From: an uncultured Flavobacteriales bacterium | Lineage (GTDB): Bacteria > Bacteroidota > Bacteroidia > Flavobacteriales > JBLHRE01 | NCBI GenBank assembly: GCA_937139155.1 | Contig: CAKZPI010000002.1 | Span: 1-64,000, forward strand | Reading direction: 5' to 3' | Length of the DNA stretch: 64,000 nucleotides | In this document: positions 44,218 through 55,600 of the stretch, in pieces | Layout: each line of letters starts with the position of its first letter | Position numbering within the stretch: the stretch's first letter is position 1 | Made by a program: the position numbers and the translations under genes | The notes under the pieces: model-generated | Database searches by the model: none | The model's input: the letters and a program-made list of their open reading frames with translations, nothing else | What the model was told of the DNA's origin: nothing

Positions 44218-45713
44218 ACCAAAGACTTAAGGTCTTCTTTCTTTCCGTTCTTGCAGCGGTAGTAAGAAATTTCCTTGGCGAAATATTGGGTCTTGAACAG
44301 AGGTTTGTTCAGGAGGATACGCACACATTCTTGTATTCCTTCTATGATGGAGGGGTGGGGGTGTACAAGTTCAGCCAATTCCTCAATTCCCCGGTTTTGT
44401 TTAATTAACAATCCCACAGCCTGGATGGCTGAGCTAGCGTGTTGCCCAACGGCTCTCATGCCCAGGATTTTCATTTCATCGTCGTCGGTAACCAAAATTT
44501 TGAAAAATCCTTTTGTGGATTCCATGGCAATGGCCCGGGCAATTTTTGAATAATCAAGCTTTACTACCCGGTAGTTCAATCCGGCTTTCTGGCATTCTTG
44601 TTCATTTTTACCAACGGCGGCCACCTCAGGGTGAAGGAACATGATGGTACAAATGTTTTCGTAAGAAAGAGGTTTGCTGGCCTTATCAAAAATCTTTTCA
44701 ATGGCATGCCTAGCTTCAATTTCTCCAACATTCACAAGGGCAATGTGTCCAGAAACATCTCCAACCGCATAAATATTATCCATATTGGTTGCAGTATCGT
44801 TGTCTAAAATATGTGAACCCTGACCGCTTTTAAGTTGAACCCCTGCTTTCTCAAGGCCTAAGCCCTCAACATTGGGTACTCTTCCAACAGAAATCAAGGC
44901 TTTATCCACCCGAATTACTTGGCTCATTCCTTTGGGGTAAGAGATTTCATATTCTACTTTCCCATCTACAATTTCCATTCTTGAAAACTGGGCCTCGTTA
45001 TGTACCACAACCCCCTTTTCTCTAAGGTTGCTGGCAACCATATCAGAGATTTCTTCATCCTCAAAAGGTAAAACCCTATTGGCACGGTCAATTAAAAAGA
45101 CCTTGGTTTTCCCGAAATTTGAGAAAATGGTGGCAAATTCACAGCCAATCACACCAGCCCCTAAAATCACCAAACTTTTTGGGTATTCTTTGAGCTTATG
45201 AATCCCATTGGAGGTCATTATATGCTCTTCATCTACATCAATATTCGGAAGCACCCTGGGCTTAGAACCTGTTGCGATGATTGTATAATCTGCATGAATC
45301 TTTTCCTCCTTTCCGTCTTCATCTTTAATGGAAATGGTATACCGGTCAATGAAAGAACCCCAGCCATTTTTAAGTTCAAATTTCCCTTTGGTTTCCTCAG
45401 CATTCAACCTTTTAATTTGCTCAGTATACTGCAAGTTTCTGATTTCAGTGGCCTTGTTCATTCGGTCTTGAACTTGATCCCAAGGCATTTCAAACTTCCC
45501 ATTTACATTGCCCATGGTTTCATTTACGGTCACAACCTTTTCTGAAAGTTCCCAAAGGGTTTTAGAAGACAAGGCGCCATTGAACAAGCCTGCACCTCCA
45601 ATTCTGCTTTTCTCAATTAAGCAGACCTTTTTACCAAAGTCTAAAGCTCGAGCTGCGGCAGCGTATCCCGAAGGGCCTCCACCAATAATGCATAGGTCAA
45701 ATGAATCCATCAA
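44211..45713 (-). CDS. Lpd-like FAD/NAD(P) oxidoreductase without redox disulfide
   Basis: This 500-aa protein has the fold of dihydrolipoamide dehydrogenase: FAD motif GGGPSGY (11-17), NAD motif ILGAGVIGCEF and the C-terminal HPHPSIIEGIQE with the catalytic His. Canonical Lpd carries GGTCLNVGCIPSK; here residues 39-51 read GGAGLFNGALSSK, so both active-site cysteines are replaced (Gly42, Ala47). It cannot use the normal dithiol mechanism. It may act as a diaphorase, a transhydrogenase or on a non-thiol substrate. It is convergent with the response regulator gene. Confidence 0.88.
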   Translation of the reverse strand: MMDSFDLCIIGGGPSGYAAAARALDFGKKVCLIEKSRIGGAGLFNGALSSKTLWELSEKVVTVNETMGNVNGKFEMPWDQVQDRMNKATEIRNLQYTEQIKRLNAEETKGKFELKNGWGSFIDRYTISIKDEDGKEEKIHADYTIIATGSKPRVLPNIDVDEEHIMTSNGIHKLKEYPKSLVILGAGVIGCEFATIFSNFGKTKVFLIDRANRVLPFEDEEISDMVASNLREKGVVVHNEAQFSRMEIVDGKVEYEISYPKGMSQVIRVDKALISVGRVPNVEGLGLEKAGVQLKSGQGSHILDNDTATNMDNIYAVGDVSGHIALVNVGEIEARHAIEKIFDKASKPLSYENICTIMFLHPEVAAVGKNEQECQKAGLNYRVVKLDYSKIARAIAMESTKGFFKILVTDDDEMKILGMRAVGQHASSAIQAVGLLIKQNRGIEELAELVHPHPSIIEGIQECVRILLNKPLFKTQYFAKEISYYRCKNGKKEDLKSLVQ

Positions 45714-45840
45714 AGAAAAATTTTGAATCGCAAGGTATCAATATTTCTTTGCTGGAATAGGGTTTTCAAAGGCAATTCTTTTCTTATAGGAGAAGGAGGG
45801 TAAGGCAAAGTTTGAAGGATTAATTCCGTAAATTTAAAAG

Positions 45841-46212
45841 ATGAAATATCTTCTATTTATATCAAGTTTGCTGCTTGTTTTTTCATGCATTTCAGAAGAC
45901 CCTGAGGTGCCTTGTATTATTTCCTATGAGGTCTTGGTGGTTAATCCCGCGGAAGCAGAGTTCACGGTAACCTTTAGAGATGGAAATGGAACCGACCAAA
46001 TTATTGGCCATATTCAAGGGGATTATTGGTACAAAGGTGAATTGGAAGGCTTTGAAAAAGGTGATCTGGTCAAGCTAAGGGTTGAGAATCATGGCGGAGC
46101 AAGCCAGTACCGTTTAAGGGCCAAGAAAAATGGGGTGATATTGGATCAGGTCAACCAGCAAATCACCAATCAGGTTTTGGAAATCTCTGTTGAAATCCCC
46201 AATCATTTTTAG
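45841..46212 (+). CDS. Small lipoprotein
   Basis: This 123-aa protein has lipobox VFSC with the lipidated Cys at residue 16; the mature part (about 20-123) is a compact beta-rich domain (EFTVTFRDGNG, YRLRAKKNG). No family recognised. Next to the giant surface proteins but 250 bp away, so an association is speculative. The gap 46213-46462 holds one weak hairpin (ACAGG/CCTGT near 46277-46294) and no gene. Confidence 0.75.
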   Translation: MKYLLFISSLLLVFSCISEDPEVPCIISYEVLVVNPAEAEFTVTFRDGNGTDQIIGHIQGDYWYKGELEGFEKGDLVKLRVENHGGASQYRLRAKKNGVILDQVNQQITNQVLEISVEIPNHF

Positions 46213-46462
46213 GCCCTTAATTTGTTGAAAAACCCCATATTTCTTACGCATCCACAATCTTTTTAACGGCTCGATGAAAACAGGGAAAAACCTGTGTATT
46301 GTCAGTGTTTATGAGGGTTTACAGGCTTCCTCACTTCGGTTATTCATGATGCAAGTCAATTTATTGTCAATAAAACTAGGATGCAAACCTATAAAAAGCG
46401 TTTCATGGCTTGGTTTCATTTGTATCTTTAGCCGTTGAAAAATCCACGAACTCGGATAACTT

Positions 46463-49400
46463 ATGAAAAAAATATTACTGCTTTTACTTACCGTTTTTGC
46501 AAATATGGTTTTTGGACAGAACAATATTACTCTACTAAGCGAGTCTTTTGAATCTGGATCTGGCAACTATACTTCCTCTGGAGTATGTGATAATTGTGGC
46601 GGTGGCTATCTTTTTAAAAGAACACAGAATACTGGGGGGTGCTTTGCAGGAACAAGTTTCTCAAACATTGACGGCTCGTGGTTTTGGACCGCTCAAGATA
46701 ATGACGCTACCGCAGGCGGTTGTGCAACTGGTGGAACAGTAACTTTTTCGGCAATTTCTTTAGGTGCTTACGACAATATTCGACTTAGATTTAGGGCTGC
46801 TGCTACAAACGGGAATGCCCATGCAAGTGATGATATAATCCGTTTTCAATATAGGGAAGGTGGAGGATCATGGACTAATGTTGTCCGATTTTTTGGTTGG
46901 GATGGGAACGTCAGTGAAACCATGACGGAAAATGGCCAACAGAACGGTACAGCGCTATCTCAATCCTTCCAAACATTTACCTATTCTCTTCCTGCGTCCG
47001 TACCCACTAGCGGGCAGGTTGAAATAAGGTTTTATATGATAATGGATGCTAATTCTGAGGCCGGAGTGGATTTAGTAGAGTTAATTGGTGACTGCGCATT
47101 ACCCCTCCCACAAATAACCACCCTTTCAGCAGATGGAACAAACAATATCTGCCCAGGACAAACGGTAGATTTGAAAACTGGAAATTATTCTGGGGATTAC
47201 AAATGGTATAAGGATGGAGTTGCCATTCCTAATTCGAATGCCCAGCAAATAACCATTACTGAGTCTGCGAGATACCGTGTAGAATTTGTTGGCAGAACCT
47301 GTAATGACACAAACTCTGTTTTCATAGGTGAGTATGTGCCTGCTCCTTATTCAACCATATCAGCTTCAGGTCAATTAACCTTTTGTGATTATGAAAATGT
47401 CGTATTAACTGCAGATGAAACCTCAGATTCCTATATGTGGTTTCAGGACGGAAATGCCCTGACCTCCGAAACAACAACCTCAATAGAGCCTAGAGATTAT
47501 GGATCTGGAGACTATCAAATTCTTCTTACCTCAAAAGATGGTTGTGAAACTTTTTCTGAGGTGAAAACTGTGGTGGTTCATTATACCCAGAGGCCTAAGG
47601 TGTTCGAAAACAATCAAGAGGTTACATCAAACGATGTGCTTGAGGTTTGCCAAGATTATTCACTTCGACTTGAAACAGGTAATAAAAGTGCCCCAGATTA
47701 TAAATGGTATAGAAACGGAGCTCTACTAAACGGAGAGACCGATTTTTTCCTTGATATTGTTTACCCTGACTCTGGTTATTACCAAGTTCAAGTAACCGAG
47801 CCCAATACTTGTACTCGAATTTCAGACTCCATAAACGTAAGAACCCTACCAGCCCCCGCCCAACCTACCATTCAAGCTAGTGGTTCTACTTTCCGCTGTG
47901 AGGGTGACTCGGTGAAACTTAGGTCCACCGCAAACGGTCCGGGAGGTTATAAATGGTACCTGGATGGATTTGAGATTATTGGCGCAGATCAAAGAGATTA
48001 TTTCGCCAAAGAGGATGGCTCTTATGAGGTTGAAGTTTTCTCTGACCAAGGTTGCTCGCGGATCTCTCCCGCCTTTGGGGTTACGGTTTATCCTAAACCT
48101 AATAAACCAACCCTAAATGTTGGTGATACTACCGAATTATGTAGAGGTGATGATATTACCCTTGTTTCTTCAAATGCGGCTGATTATCAATGGTTTTTGA
48201 ATAATAATCCCATTGCCAATGCTCGCTTTAAAGGCTATACAGCAAATACAGAAGGAAATTATTTTGTGAGAATTGAAGACCAAAATGGTTGTTTCAATTA
48301 TTCTGACACAGTTTATATCCGTACCAATATTGATCAAGTAGCCTCCATCGTTGCCAATGGTTCAACTACCATTTGCCCGGATGATGAAGTAATTCTTACT
48401 TCCAATTACCAAAAAGGAAATCAATGGTTTTACAACGGAAAGGCAGTAACCGGAACCAAAACCCAAGAGTTTGCCGCTCGTGATTCTGGAATATATTTCT
48501 CCGTTGTTTCCATCAATGGTTGTACCGATACCACAAATTCAATTCAAGTAGACCTTTACCCAAGACCTACCGCTCCGGTAATTACACCAGGAGATACTGC
48601 GGTTTGTGATGGCTCTAATATTACTTTCACCGCTTCAAATTCTCCAAATTACCAATGGTACCTTGATGGTCAGGAAATTGCAAATGCCAATTCCTCAACC
48701 TATACCGCCACTACCTCAGGCCTTTATTTTGTAGAGGTGGTAGATGCCAATGGCTGTACAAATAGAGATACGGTAGAGTTCTTTAAGTTCTTTGAAGATC
48801 CGGTGGTAGTAACCCCTTCAGATACAACAATTTGTGCGGATGCCTCAATTACCTTCACTTCAAATTATTCAAAAGGTAATCAATGGTACTTTAACGGCTC
48901 TCCAATTGCTGGAGCTACAGATCAATTGATTACAGTTGATCAGGCAGGCTCTTATTATGTCAAAGTGAGCATTAATGCTTGTGTTGATTCCTCTGAGGTT
49001 GTGAACTTAGCTACAAATTTCGCCCAGTCTCAACCAGTAATTACCAATAATGGCTCAAATCTTTATTGCCCGGGCGACTCAACGGAGCTGGTTTCTACCA
49101 ATGCAGTTCAATATCAATGGTTAAGAAATGGAACAGAAATTCCAGGGGCAAATGGAAAACGACTTTATCCTAAAGAGGCTGGTGATTATCAAGTAATTGC
49201 CTTTAATCAGTTTGGTTGTTCTGATACTTCTGGAACTGAGTCTATTTTTACTCATCCCGGGCCGGAGCTTACCAATGTTACCACAGAAAATAATACATGC
49301 CCAGGATTTTCAGATGGAGGGATAACTACCAGTGCCTCTGGAGGAACCCAACCGTATGAATTTTCAGTAGATGGAAACACCTGGCAGCCAAATGGTAATT

Positions 49401-52400
49401 TCCCGAATTTAGGAGGAGGTACCTACTTGCTTCAGGTTCGTGATGCCAATGGATGTGGCGATTCTCTTGAAGTTCAAATCATAGACAATCCCACGGATCT
49501 TGCGATTTCAACAGCTGTTTTTGACGCTTCTTGTTGGGATATAGATGACGGGAAAATATTTGTTTCCGCAACTGGAGGTCAGCCCCCATATGAATTTAGC
49601 ATTGATGGTATAAACTACCAGACTTCTGATGAGTTCTCTGGCTTGGCTACAGGTAAATACCTGGCTCGAGTTCGAGATAATTTTGGATGTGAGGTGTTCT
49701 CAGACTCCTTAATTGTGAATAGTCCAGATGAACTTATAGTTCAAGCTCAATTGGAAAACCCTATTTCTTGTGCCGGAGAATCGGATGCCTTCATTACTGC
49801 AACTGCGCTTGGTGGAACTCCTAACTATTTCTTCAGTATTGATGGGGTAAATTTCCAGTCGTCATCACAGTTTCCAAACCTCGGACCAGGTATTTATCAA
49901 ATTACCCTTCAAGATCTGAATGGCTGTGAAAGGGTATCTGACCCAATTCTGATTGAAGATCCTGACACCTTGAAAATGGATTTTGCCCAGGTGGTTCAAA
50001 ATGTAAACTGCTTCGGAGAAAAAACCGGATTAATTTCAGTTGGCGCCAGTGGTGGTACTCCTCCCTATGAATTCTCAATTGATGGAGTAAATTATTCCGC
50101 TCAACAGGTAATTTCAAACCTACCTGCCGGGGAATTTGTAGTTACCGTTCGGGATTCAAGATTTTGCACGGATGAGTCTGATACCTTGATTGTTACTGAG
50201 GGAGATGAGCTGAATATCTCAGCCCAGGTTGGTAATCATGTTGATTGTTTTGGGTATAGCACCGGACAATTGATAGTAGGTGCAACCGGAGGAACCGGCC
50301 CCCTTGAGTATTCTATTGACCTTGTTAACTATCAGCCTAATGGAGTGTTCAATGGCCTACCTGCCAGAACTTATGATAATATTACGGTTAGGGATTCATT
50401 GGGCTGTGTAATATTTGCTGAGCCGGTAACCATCAATCAACCGGCTCCATTTGAGTTATTTGGAAACTTGACTCAGCCGATTTCATGTGCTGGTGCCGGG
50501 GATGCGGTTATATCTATGTCTTCCATAGGAGGAGCAGGTGGGAACACCTTCTCAATTGATGGAGGAAATTCCTTTTTCAACGATTCTATCTTTACTAACC
50601 TTTCACCGGGTACCTATAACCTTGTGGTTCAAGATGCTCAAGGTTGCCAGGCACAATCACCTGACCCTATCCTAATTGAAGAGCCTGCCCCATTAGTTTT
50701 AGATACCGTTCTTATTGATCATCTTACTTGTAATGGTTTGGGTAATGGGGTAATTAATATTTTCGCTCAAGGCGGAACCCCTCCTTTGTCTTATTCAGTT
50801 AATGGAGGACAGAGTTTTGATACCAACCCTGTTGTAAATTCATTGTCGGCTGGAAACTACCAGGTTGTAATTCAAGACTCAAGAGGATGTACCCTTCAAG
50901 GTCCGGCTATAACTCTATTGCAACCTGACTCCCTAAAAGCCACAGCTGCAGTTACCAGTCCGGTAAGCTGTAACGGAGTAAGCGATGCTGTAATTACAGT
51001 AAGCAGTACAGGAGGAAACGGAGGTCATCTTTACAGCATAGATGGCGGGAATACCTTCCAGGGCTCTAATGTATTTAGTGGCCTTGGAGCAGGAGTTTAT
51101 ACCATTCAAGTAAATGATAACCTAGACTGCCAAACGATTTTGTCAGTACAAGTAACGGAGCCTTCACCAATTACACTTACATCCTTACAGAAATTAGACG
51201 TTTCCTGTAATTCGGCCATGGACGGGAAAATTCTTGCCCAGGCTACAGGAGGTACGGGAATTCTTTATTATTCAATTGATGGTGGACAAACCTTCCAGAC
51301 CAATGGTATTTTTAATGACCTCGGTCCGGATTCTTATACCTTGGTGGTTAAAGATACCAACGATTGCGAATCCAGTCCGGTACAAATAAATGTGATAGAG
51401 CCAGATAGCTTATTAACTGGCCTTGCGGTGGTAAGCCCCATTAATTGCAATGGTATTGCTACTGGAACCTTAAAGGCATTGACAAACGGAGGTACCAAAC
51501 CTTATCAGTATAGTTTAAATGGGGCACCACCTGTTTCAGATTCTATTTTTGATAACCTTCAACCAGGAAATTATTCAGTTACTGTTACCGACGCAAAAGG
51601 ATGTGTGGTGAACTCGAGTGTTTCGGCCCTTTCGGCTCCTCCTGCTATGAATGTTTCCGCCTCAGTTTTAGGTCAACTGTCTTGCCATGATAGCGATGAT
51701 GGAACCATATCGGCTTCAGCCACAGGTGGGGTAGGAAATTACCAATATGCCCTTGACACCAACAATTTTGGTCCGTCTAATGTATTTACCAACCTGCCAG
51801 CTGGTACCTATACAGTTTATGTTAAAGATGGAAATGATTGTATAGTGGAAACCAATGAAGTAGAACTGCTAAACCCCAACGAGCTTTTTGTGAATATAAA
51901 TGTTGACTATGAGGTTTCATGTTTCGGAGGTTCAGATGCCCAAATTACCGCTTGGTCATTGGGTGGAAACGGAAATAAGCTATACAGTTTAAATGGCGGA
52001 CCACTTACCTCTGTACCTGTTTTTGAAAACCTTTCAGCCGGTCAATTTGTGGTGACCGCTGTAGATGATAATGGCTGTGCAGTATCTGATACGGTTCAGT
52101 TGAATAATCCAACGGAACTTGTCATATCCTTGGATGATTACCAGGTGGCAACCAATGGAAACAATGGTTACATCCGATTGGATGTACAAGGAGGAACACC
52201 ACCCTATACCTACATCTGGAATAACGGAGCAACGACTGAGGATATTTTCAATTTGTCAAACGGAACCTATTCTGTTACCGTTACAGACGACAACGACTGT
52301 AAGAAAAACTTCCAATTTCAATTGCCTGGCATCTCCATTGAGGAGGAGGGCATGAGTTTCCAGCTTTATCCTAACCCGAGTACTGGAATTGTATTCATGG

Positions 52401-52591
52401 AATGGGAGAATAGTGGCTTAAATGGCGATATACGTGTGTATAATGGAATAGGAGAGGTGATACTTTCCAAAACCAAAGAAGCAGGTAGCCAAAGAATTGA
52501 GATAGACCTTTCCAATTATCCATCTGGAATTTACCAGGTTGAATTCTCAAGAAAAGGAGAACGAAAGGTGCATTCATTGGTAATTGAATAG
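46463..52591 (+). CDS. Giant T9SS surface protein, Ig-like and SprB repeats (1)
   Basis: This 2042-aa protein has a signal peptide (1-19, ends VFGQ), an N-terminal lectin- or jelly-roll-like domain (about 20-215), nine Ig-like repeats of ~80 residues (to ~935; pattern C.G...L....Y.WY.DG..I......Y......Y.V......GC), then 13 SprB-like repeats (about 940-1960; C.G..D..I...A.GGT.PY.YSIDG) and a T9SS sorting domain (LYPNPSTG). SprB is the mobile adhesin of gliding Flavobacterium. The protein is probably a surface adhesin; gliding is not proved by this window. Confidence 0.9.
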   Translation: MKKILLLLLTVFANMVFGQNNITLLSESFESGSGNYTSSGVCDNCGGGYLFKRTQNTGGCFAGTSFSNIDGSWFWTAQDNDATAGGCATGGTVTFSAISLGAYDNIRLRFRAAATNGNAHASDDIIRFQYREGGGSWTNVVRFFGWDGNVSETMTENGQQNGTALSQSFQTFTYSLPASVPTSGQVEIRFYMIMDANSEAGVDLVELIGDCALPLPQITTLSADGTNNICPGQTVDLKTGNYSGDYKWYKDGVAIPNSNAQQITITESARYRVEFVGRTCNDTNSVFIGEYVPAPYSTISASGQLTFCDYENVVLTADETSDSYMWFQDGNALTSETTTSIEPRDYGSGDYQILLTSKDGCETFSEVKTVVVHYTQRPKVFENNQEVTSNDVLEVCQDYSLRLETGNKSAPDYKWYRNGALLNGETDFFLDIVYPDSGYYQVQVTEPNTCTRISDSINVRTLPAPAQPTIQASGSTFRCEGDSVKLRSTANGPGGYKWYLDGFEIIGADQRDYFAKEDGSYEVEVFSDQGCSRISPAFGVTVYPKPNKPTLNVGDTTELCRGDDITLVSSNAADYQWFLNNNPIANARFKGYTANTEGNYFVRIEDQNGCFNYSDTVYIRTNIDQVASIVANGSTTICPDDEVILTSNYQKGNQWFYNGKAVTGTKTQEFAARDSGIYFSVVSINGCTDTTNSIQVDLYPRPTAPVITPGDTAVCDGSNITFTASNSPNYQWYLDGQEIANANSSTYTATTSGLYFVEVVDANGCTNRDTVEFFKFFEDPVVVTPSDTTICADASITFTSNYSKGNQWYFNGSPIAGATDQLITVDQAGSYYVKVSINACVDSSEVVNLATNFAQSQPVITNNGSNLYCPGDSTELVSTNAVQYQWLRNGTEIPGANGKRLYPKEAGDYQVIAFNQFGCSDTSGTESIFTHPGPELTNVTTENNTCPGFSDGGITTSASGGTQPYEFSVDGNTWQPNGNFPNLGGGTYLLQVRDANGCGDSLEVQIIDNPTDLAISTAVFDASCWDIDDGKIFVSATGGQPPYEFSIDGINYQTSDEFSGLATGKYLARVRDNFGCEVFSDSLIVNSPDELIVQAQLENPISCAGESDAFITATALGGTPNYFFSIDGVNFQSSSQFPNLGPGIYQITLQDLNGCERVSDPILIEDPDTLKMDFAQVVQNVNCFGEKTGLISVGASGGTPPYEFSIDGVNYSAQQVISNLPAGEFVVTVRDSRFCTDESDTLIVTEGDELNISAQVGNHVDCFGYSTGQLIVGATGGTGPLEYSIDLVNYQPNGVFNGLPARTYDNITVRDSLGCVIFAEPVTINQPAPFELFGNLTQPISCAGAGDAVISMSSIGGAGGNTFSIDGGNSFFNDSIFTNLSPGTYNLVVQDAQGCQAQSPDPILIEEPAPLVLDTVLIDHLTCNGLGNGVINIFAQGGTPPLSYSVNGGQSFDTNPVVNSLSAGNYQVVIQDSRGCTLQGPAITLLQPDSLKATAAVTSPVSCNGVSDAVITVSSTGGNGGHLYSIDGGNTFQGSNVFSGLGAGVYTIQVNDNLDCQTILSVQVTEPSPITLTSLQKLDVSCNSAMDGKILAQATGGTGILYYSIDGGQTFQTNGIFNDLGPDSYTLVVKDTNDCESSPVQINVIEPDSLLTGLAVVSPINCNGIATGTLKALTNGGTKPYQYSLNGAPPVSDSIFDNLQPGNYSVTVTDAKGCVVNSSVSALSAPPAMNVSASVLGQLSCHDSDDGTISASATGGVGNYQYALDTNNFGPSNVFTNLPAGTYTVYVKDGNDCIVETNEVELLNPNELFVNINVDYEVSCFGGSDAQITAWSLGGNGNKLYSLNGGPLTSVPVFENLSAGQFVVTAVDDNGCAVSDTVQLNNPTELVISLDDYQVATNGNNGYIRLDVQGGTPPYTYIWNNGATTEDIFNLSNGTYSVTVTDDNDCKKNFQFQLPGISIEEEGMSFQLYPNPSTGIVFMEWENSGLNGDIRVYNGIGEVILSKTKEAGSQRIEIDLSNYPSGIYQVEFSRKGERKVHSLVIE

Positions 52592-52683
52592 GTAAGAAAA
52601 CACAATTTGAAACCCTTAATAATAAGGCTGGATAAAAAGCTTAGCTTAAGTTTACTAAAGCAAAGGTCTAAATAACACTTAAG

Positions 52684-55600
52684 ATGAAAATTAAGACTAC
52701 ATATTTCATTTATTTAATCGGCTTGCTCTTGATTGGTGGAACTGCCTCAGCTCAGGATGTAAATGTTGAGTTATACAATCAAACTTTTAATAGTTGCACT
52801 GCCGGAGCACCACCAAATTGCGGGACCTATACTGGGGCACAACTTACAGGTACTCAGTTTTACATCAATAATTCGACCGCGGCTTGCACAATTAATGGAA
52901 AAACCCTTTCTCTATCAAACGTTACCTCAACTGGGGGGGTAACCGTTACTAATATTTGTACTTACGGTGAGACTGCTGTTGATCTTCAATTGTACTTTAA
53001 CGCCATTAACCTAACGAACTGGACCAATATTCGATTAGAATATGATTGGAAAGGTTCAGCCGAAGGAAATGGTTTTGATTTTGCAAAGGCTATCTACTCT
53101 TTAGATGGAGGAACCTTTGCTGATGTACCAAACTCTGATGAAATTGCCAATGGTGGTCTGACTACCGATATTGTTGATTTTAACGCAGCTGATAATGAAG
53201 GTACTGTTTATATTGGATTTCGTTGGACACAAGACGGGATAAATGATGGTAGCCTCTTTGGTCCTGTGGCAATTGATAATGTAAAAATATTTGGAGACTG
53301 CTCTCTACAAAGACCTGCTATTTCATTGCAGTCTGGAAACTCTACCTTCTGTGAAGGAAACGCCGCAATATTAGAGTCAACTGTTCCAGGTGGGGGTGGA
53401 GGATACCAGTGGTATAAGGATGGTAATCCAATTTCTGGGGAAGATCAAAGAACCCTTGTTGTAACTGAATCAGGTGATTATACAGTTGAATTTGTTGCAC
53501 AAGAATGTAATAAAGTTTCATTAGCTCAAACCATAGTTGTGAATCCTTCACCGTCAGCCCCTTTGGTTACGGCTAGCGGACCAACCCAAGTTTGCCAAGG
53601 TCAGGGAGGAGGGCAATTGACCTTAACCTCTACTGCAGGGTCAACCTACCAATGGTTTGTGGATGGAACCTTAATTCCCGGACAAGTTTTCCAGAACATT
53701 CAGCCTCAATCGGCAGGAGATTATGTGGTTCGTATTACCAATTCGCAAGGTTGTGAAGCTTTTTCAGCACCCACCACGGTAAATGTTGCCCCAGCCCCTG
53801 ATCAGCCCTTTATTTTCGCAACCAACGGGGAAACTGAAATTTGTCCAGGACAAAGCGTTGAGCTTAATTCAACGGAATCGGGCAATCTTCAATGGTATCT
53901 TGATGGAGTGGCCATTTCAGGTGCCGATGCTCAAAATTATTTTGCTACAAGTCCGGGAGATTACACCGTTGAAGTAGCCAATGGAAATTGTAAGGCAATG
54001 TCTGATCCATACACCCTATCACAAGGTCAGGGTCCGGTAAAGCCAACCATTTCACCAAATTCTGATACCCTTGAAACCTGCCAGGGTTCGCCTGTGGCAT
54101 TATTCTCCTCTGGAGCAGATGGTTATCAGTGGTTTAGAGATGGAAATAAAATATCAGGAGCTACCAATCAAGCTTATTCAGCCTCCATTCAAGGAAATTA
54201 TACCGTAGTTACCTTTGCTACCGGAGATCCATGTGGGGCAGAATCAGACCCCGTTTATGTGGTTGTCAACCCAGTTACTATTCCCGTGGCAACGGCAAAC
54301 GGACCTACAACATTTTGTGATGGAGGTTCGGTGTTAATTTCTTCAAGCCCTTCTTCCAGATACCAATGGTTTCGAAATGGAGTAGCCCTGGCCAACGATA
54401 CCAATCAAACGTATAGGGCTTCTCAAACAGGGTCCTACCGTGTTCGAGTTACCAATGAACATGGATGCGAGGCCAATTCAAACTCCATTTCTGTTACAGT
54501 AAGTCCTTCCCCAACCAAACCTACTATTGTACCTGGAGGAACGGTGAATATCTGTGAGGGACAAACAAGAACATTGACTTCTAGTTCAGCCTCATCCTAC
54601 CAGTGGTTCAAAAATGGCATTCCAATTAATAACGCCACCTCAAAAACCTATGTAGTAAGTGAAACTGGATCATATACCGTTCAAGTTTCCAATGGTTCAG
54701 GATGCTCTAATAATTCTGACCCAACCATTGTGAATGTGAACCAAAAGCCTGATGTTCCAGTTGTTTCAAACAACGGTCCGTTGAGCTTCTGCCCTGGCGG
54801 AGACGTTACCCTTACTTCTGACCAAGCAGATGCTTACCAATGGTATAAGGATGGAAGTTTTATTTCCGGAGCCAACGGACAGTCTTATGTGGCCAACACT
54901 ACCGGAGCCTATCAGGTTGCCGTTAGTTCAGGTGCAGGATGTACCCGCTTTTCGGATACCGTCTTTGTAACTGTAAATGTTGAAGAGAAACCAACAGTAA
55001 ACCCAAATGGATCTCTTACTTTTTGCAGCAATGAAACCTTAACCCTTACTTCTTCTTACGATTCAGGAAATCAATGGGTGAAAGATGGGGTTCATATGAA
55101 TGGTGAAAACGGAAGAGATTTAATTGTAAACCAGCCTGGTGATTATTATGTGATTGTAAACATTCAGGGTTGCGAGGATTCTTCAGATGTAGTTTCAATT
55201 ACAGAACTACAAGCTCCGGCACAGCCAGATATAAACCCAGCCAACGATACAATCATTATTTGTGTAGGTGAAACAGAGGTATTTACAACTACTGCAAGTC
55301 TTCCAAAGCAATGGTTTAAAAACAATCAGCCCGTTACAGGTTCTACCAACTCAACATTCGTTGCTGCATCGGAAGGGTATTATAAGGTTCAGGTAACTGA
55401 TTCGAACAACGGCTGTACGGAGTTCTCAGATTCAGTATTTTTAAGAGTAATATTTGAAAACCCACCAATTGTAGAACCAGGTGATTTAACCATTTGCTCT
55501 AATGAAACTGGGTTCCTTTATAGTAATTATCAGGGGCAAGGAGCCGATATTCAATGGAAAAGGAACGGAAACCCTCTTCCTTTTGCCAAAGAGGATAGTT

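Noticed and set aside
46277..46295. Hairpin ACAGG/CCTGT as a riboswitch or terminator
   Set aside because: The 5-bp stem lacks a T run or any known aptamer signature.
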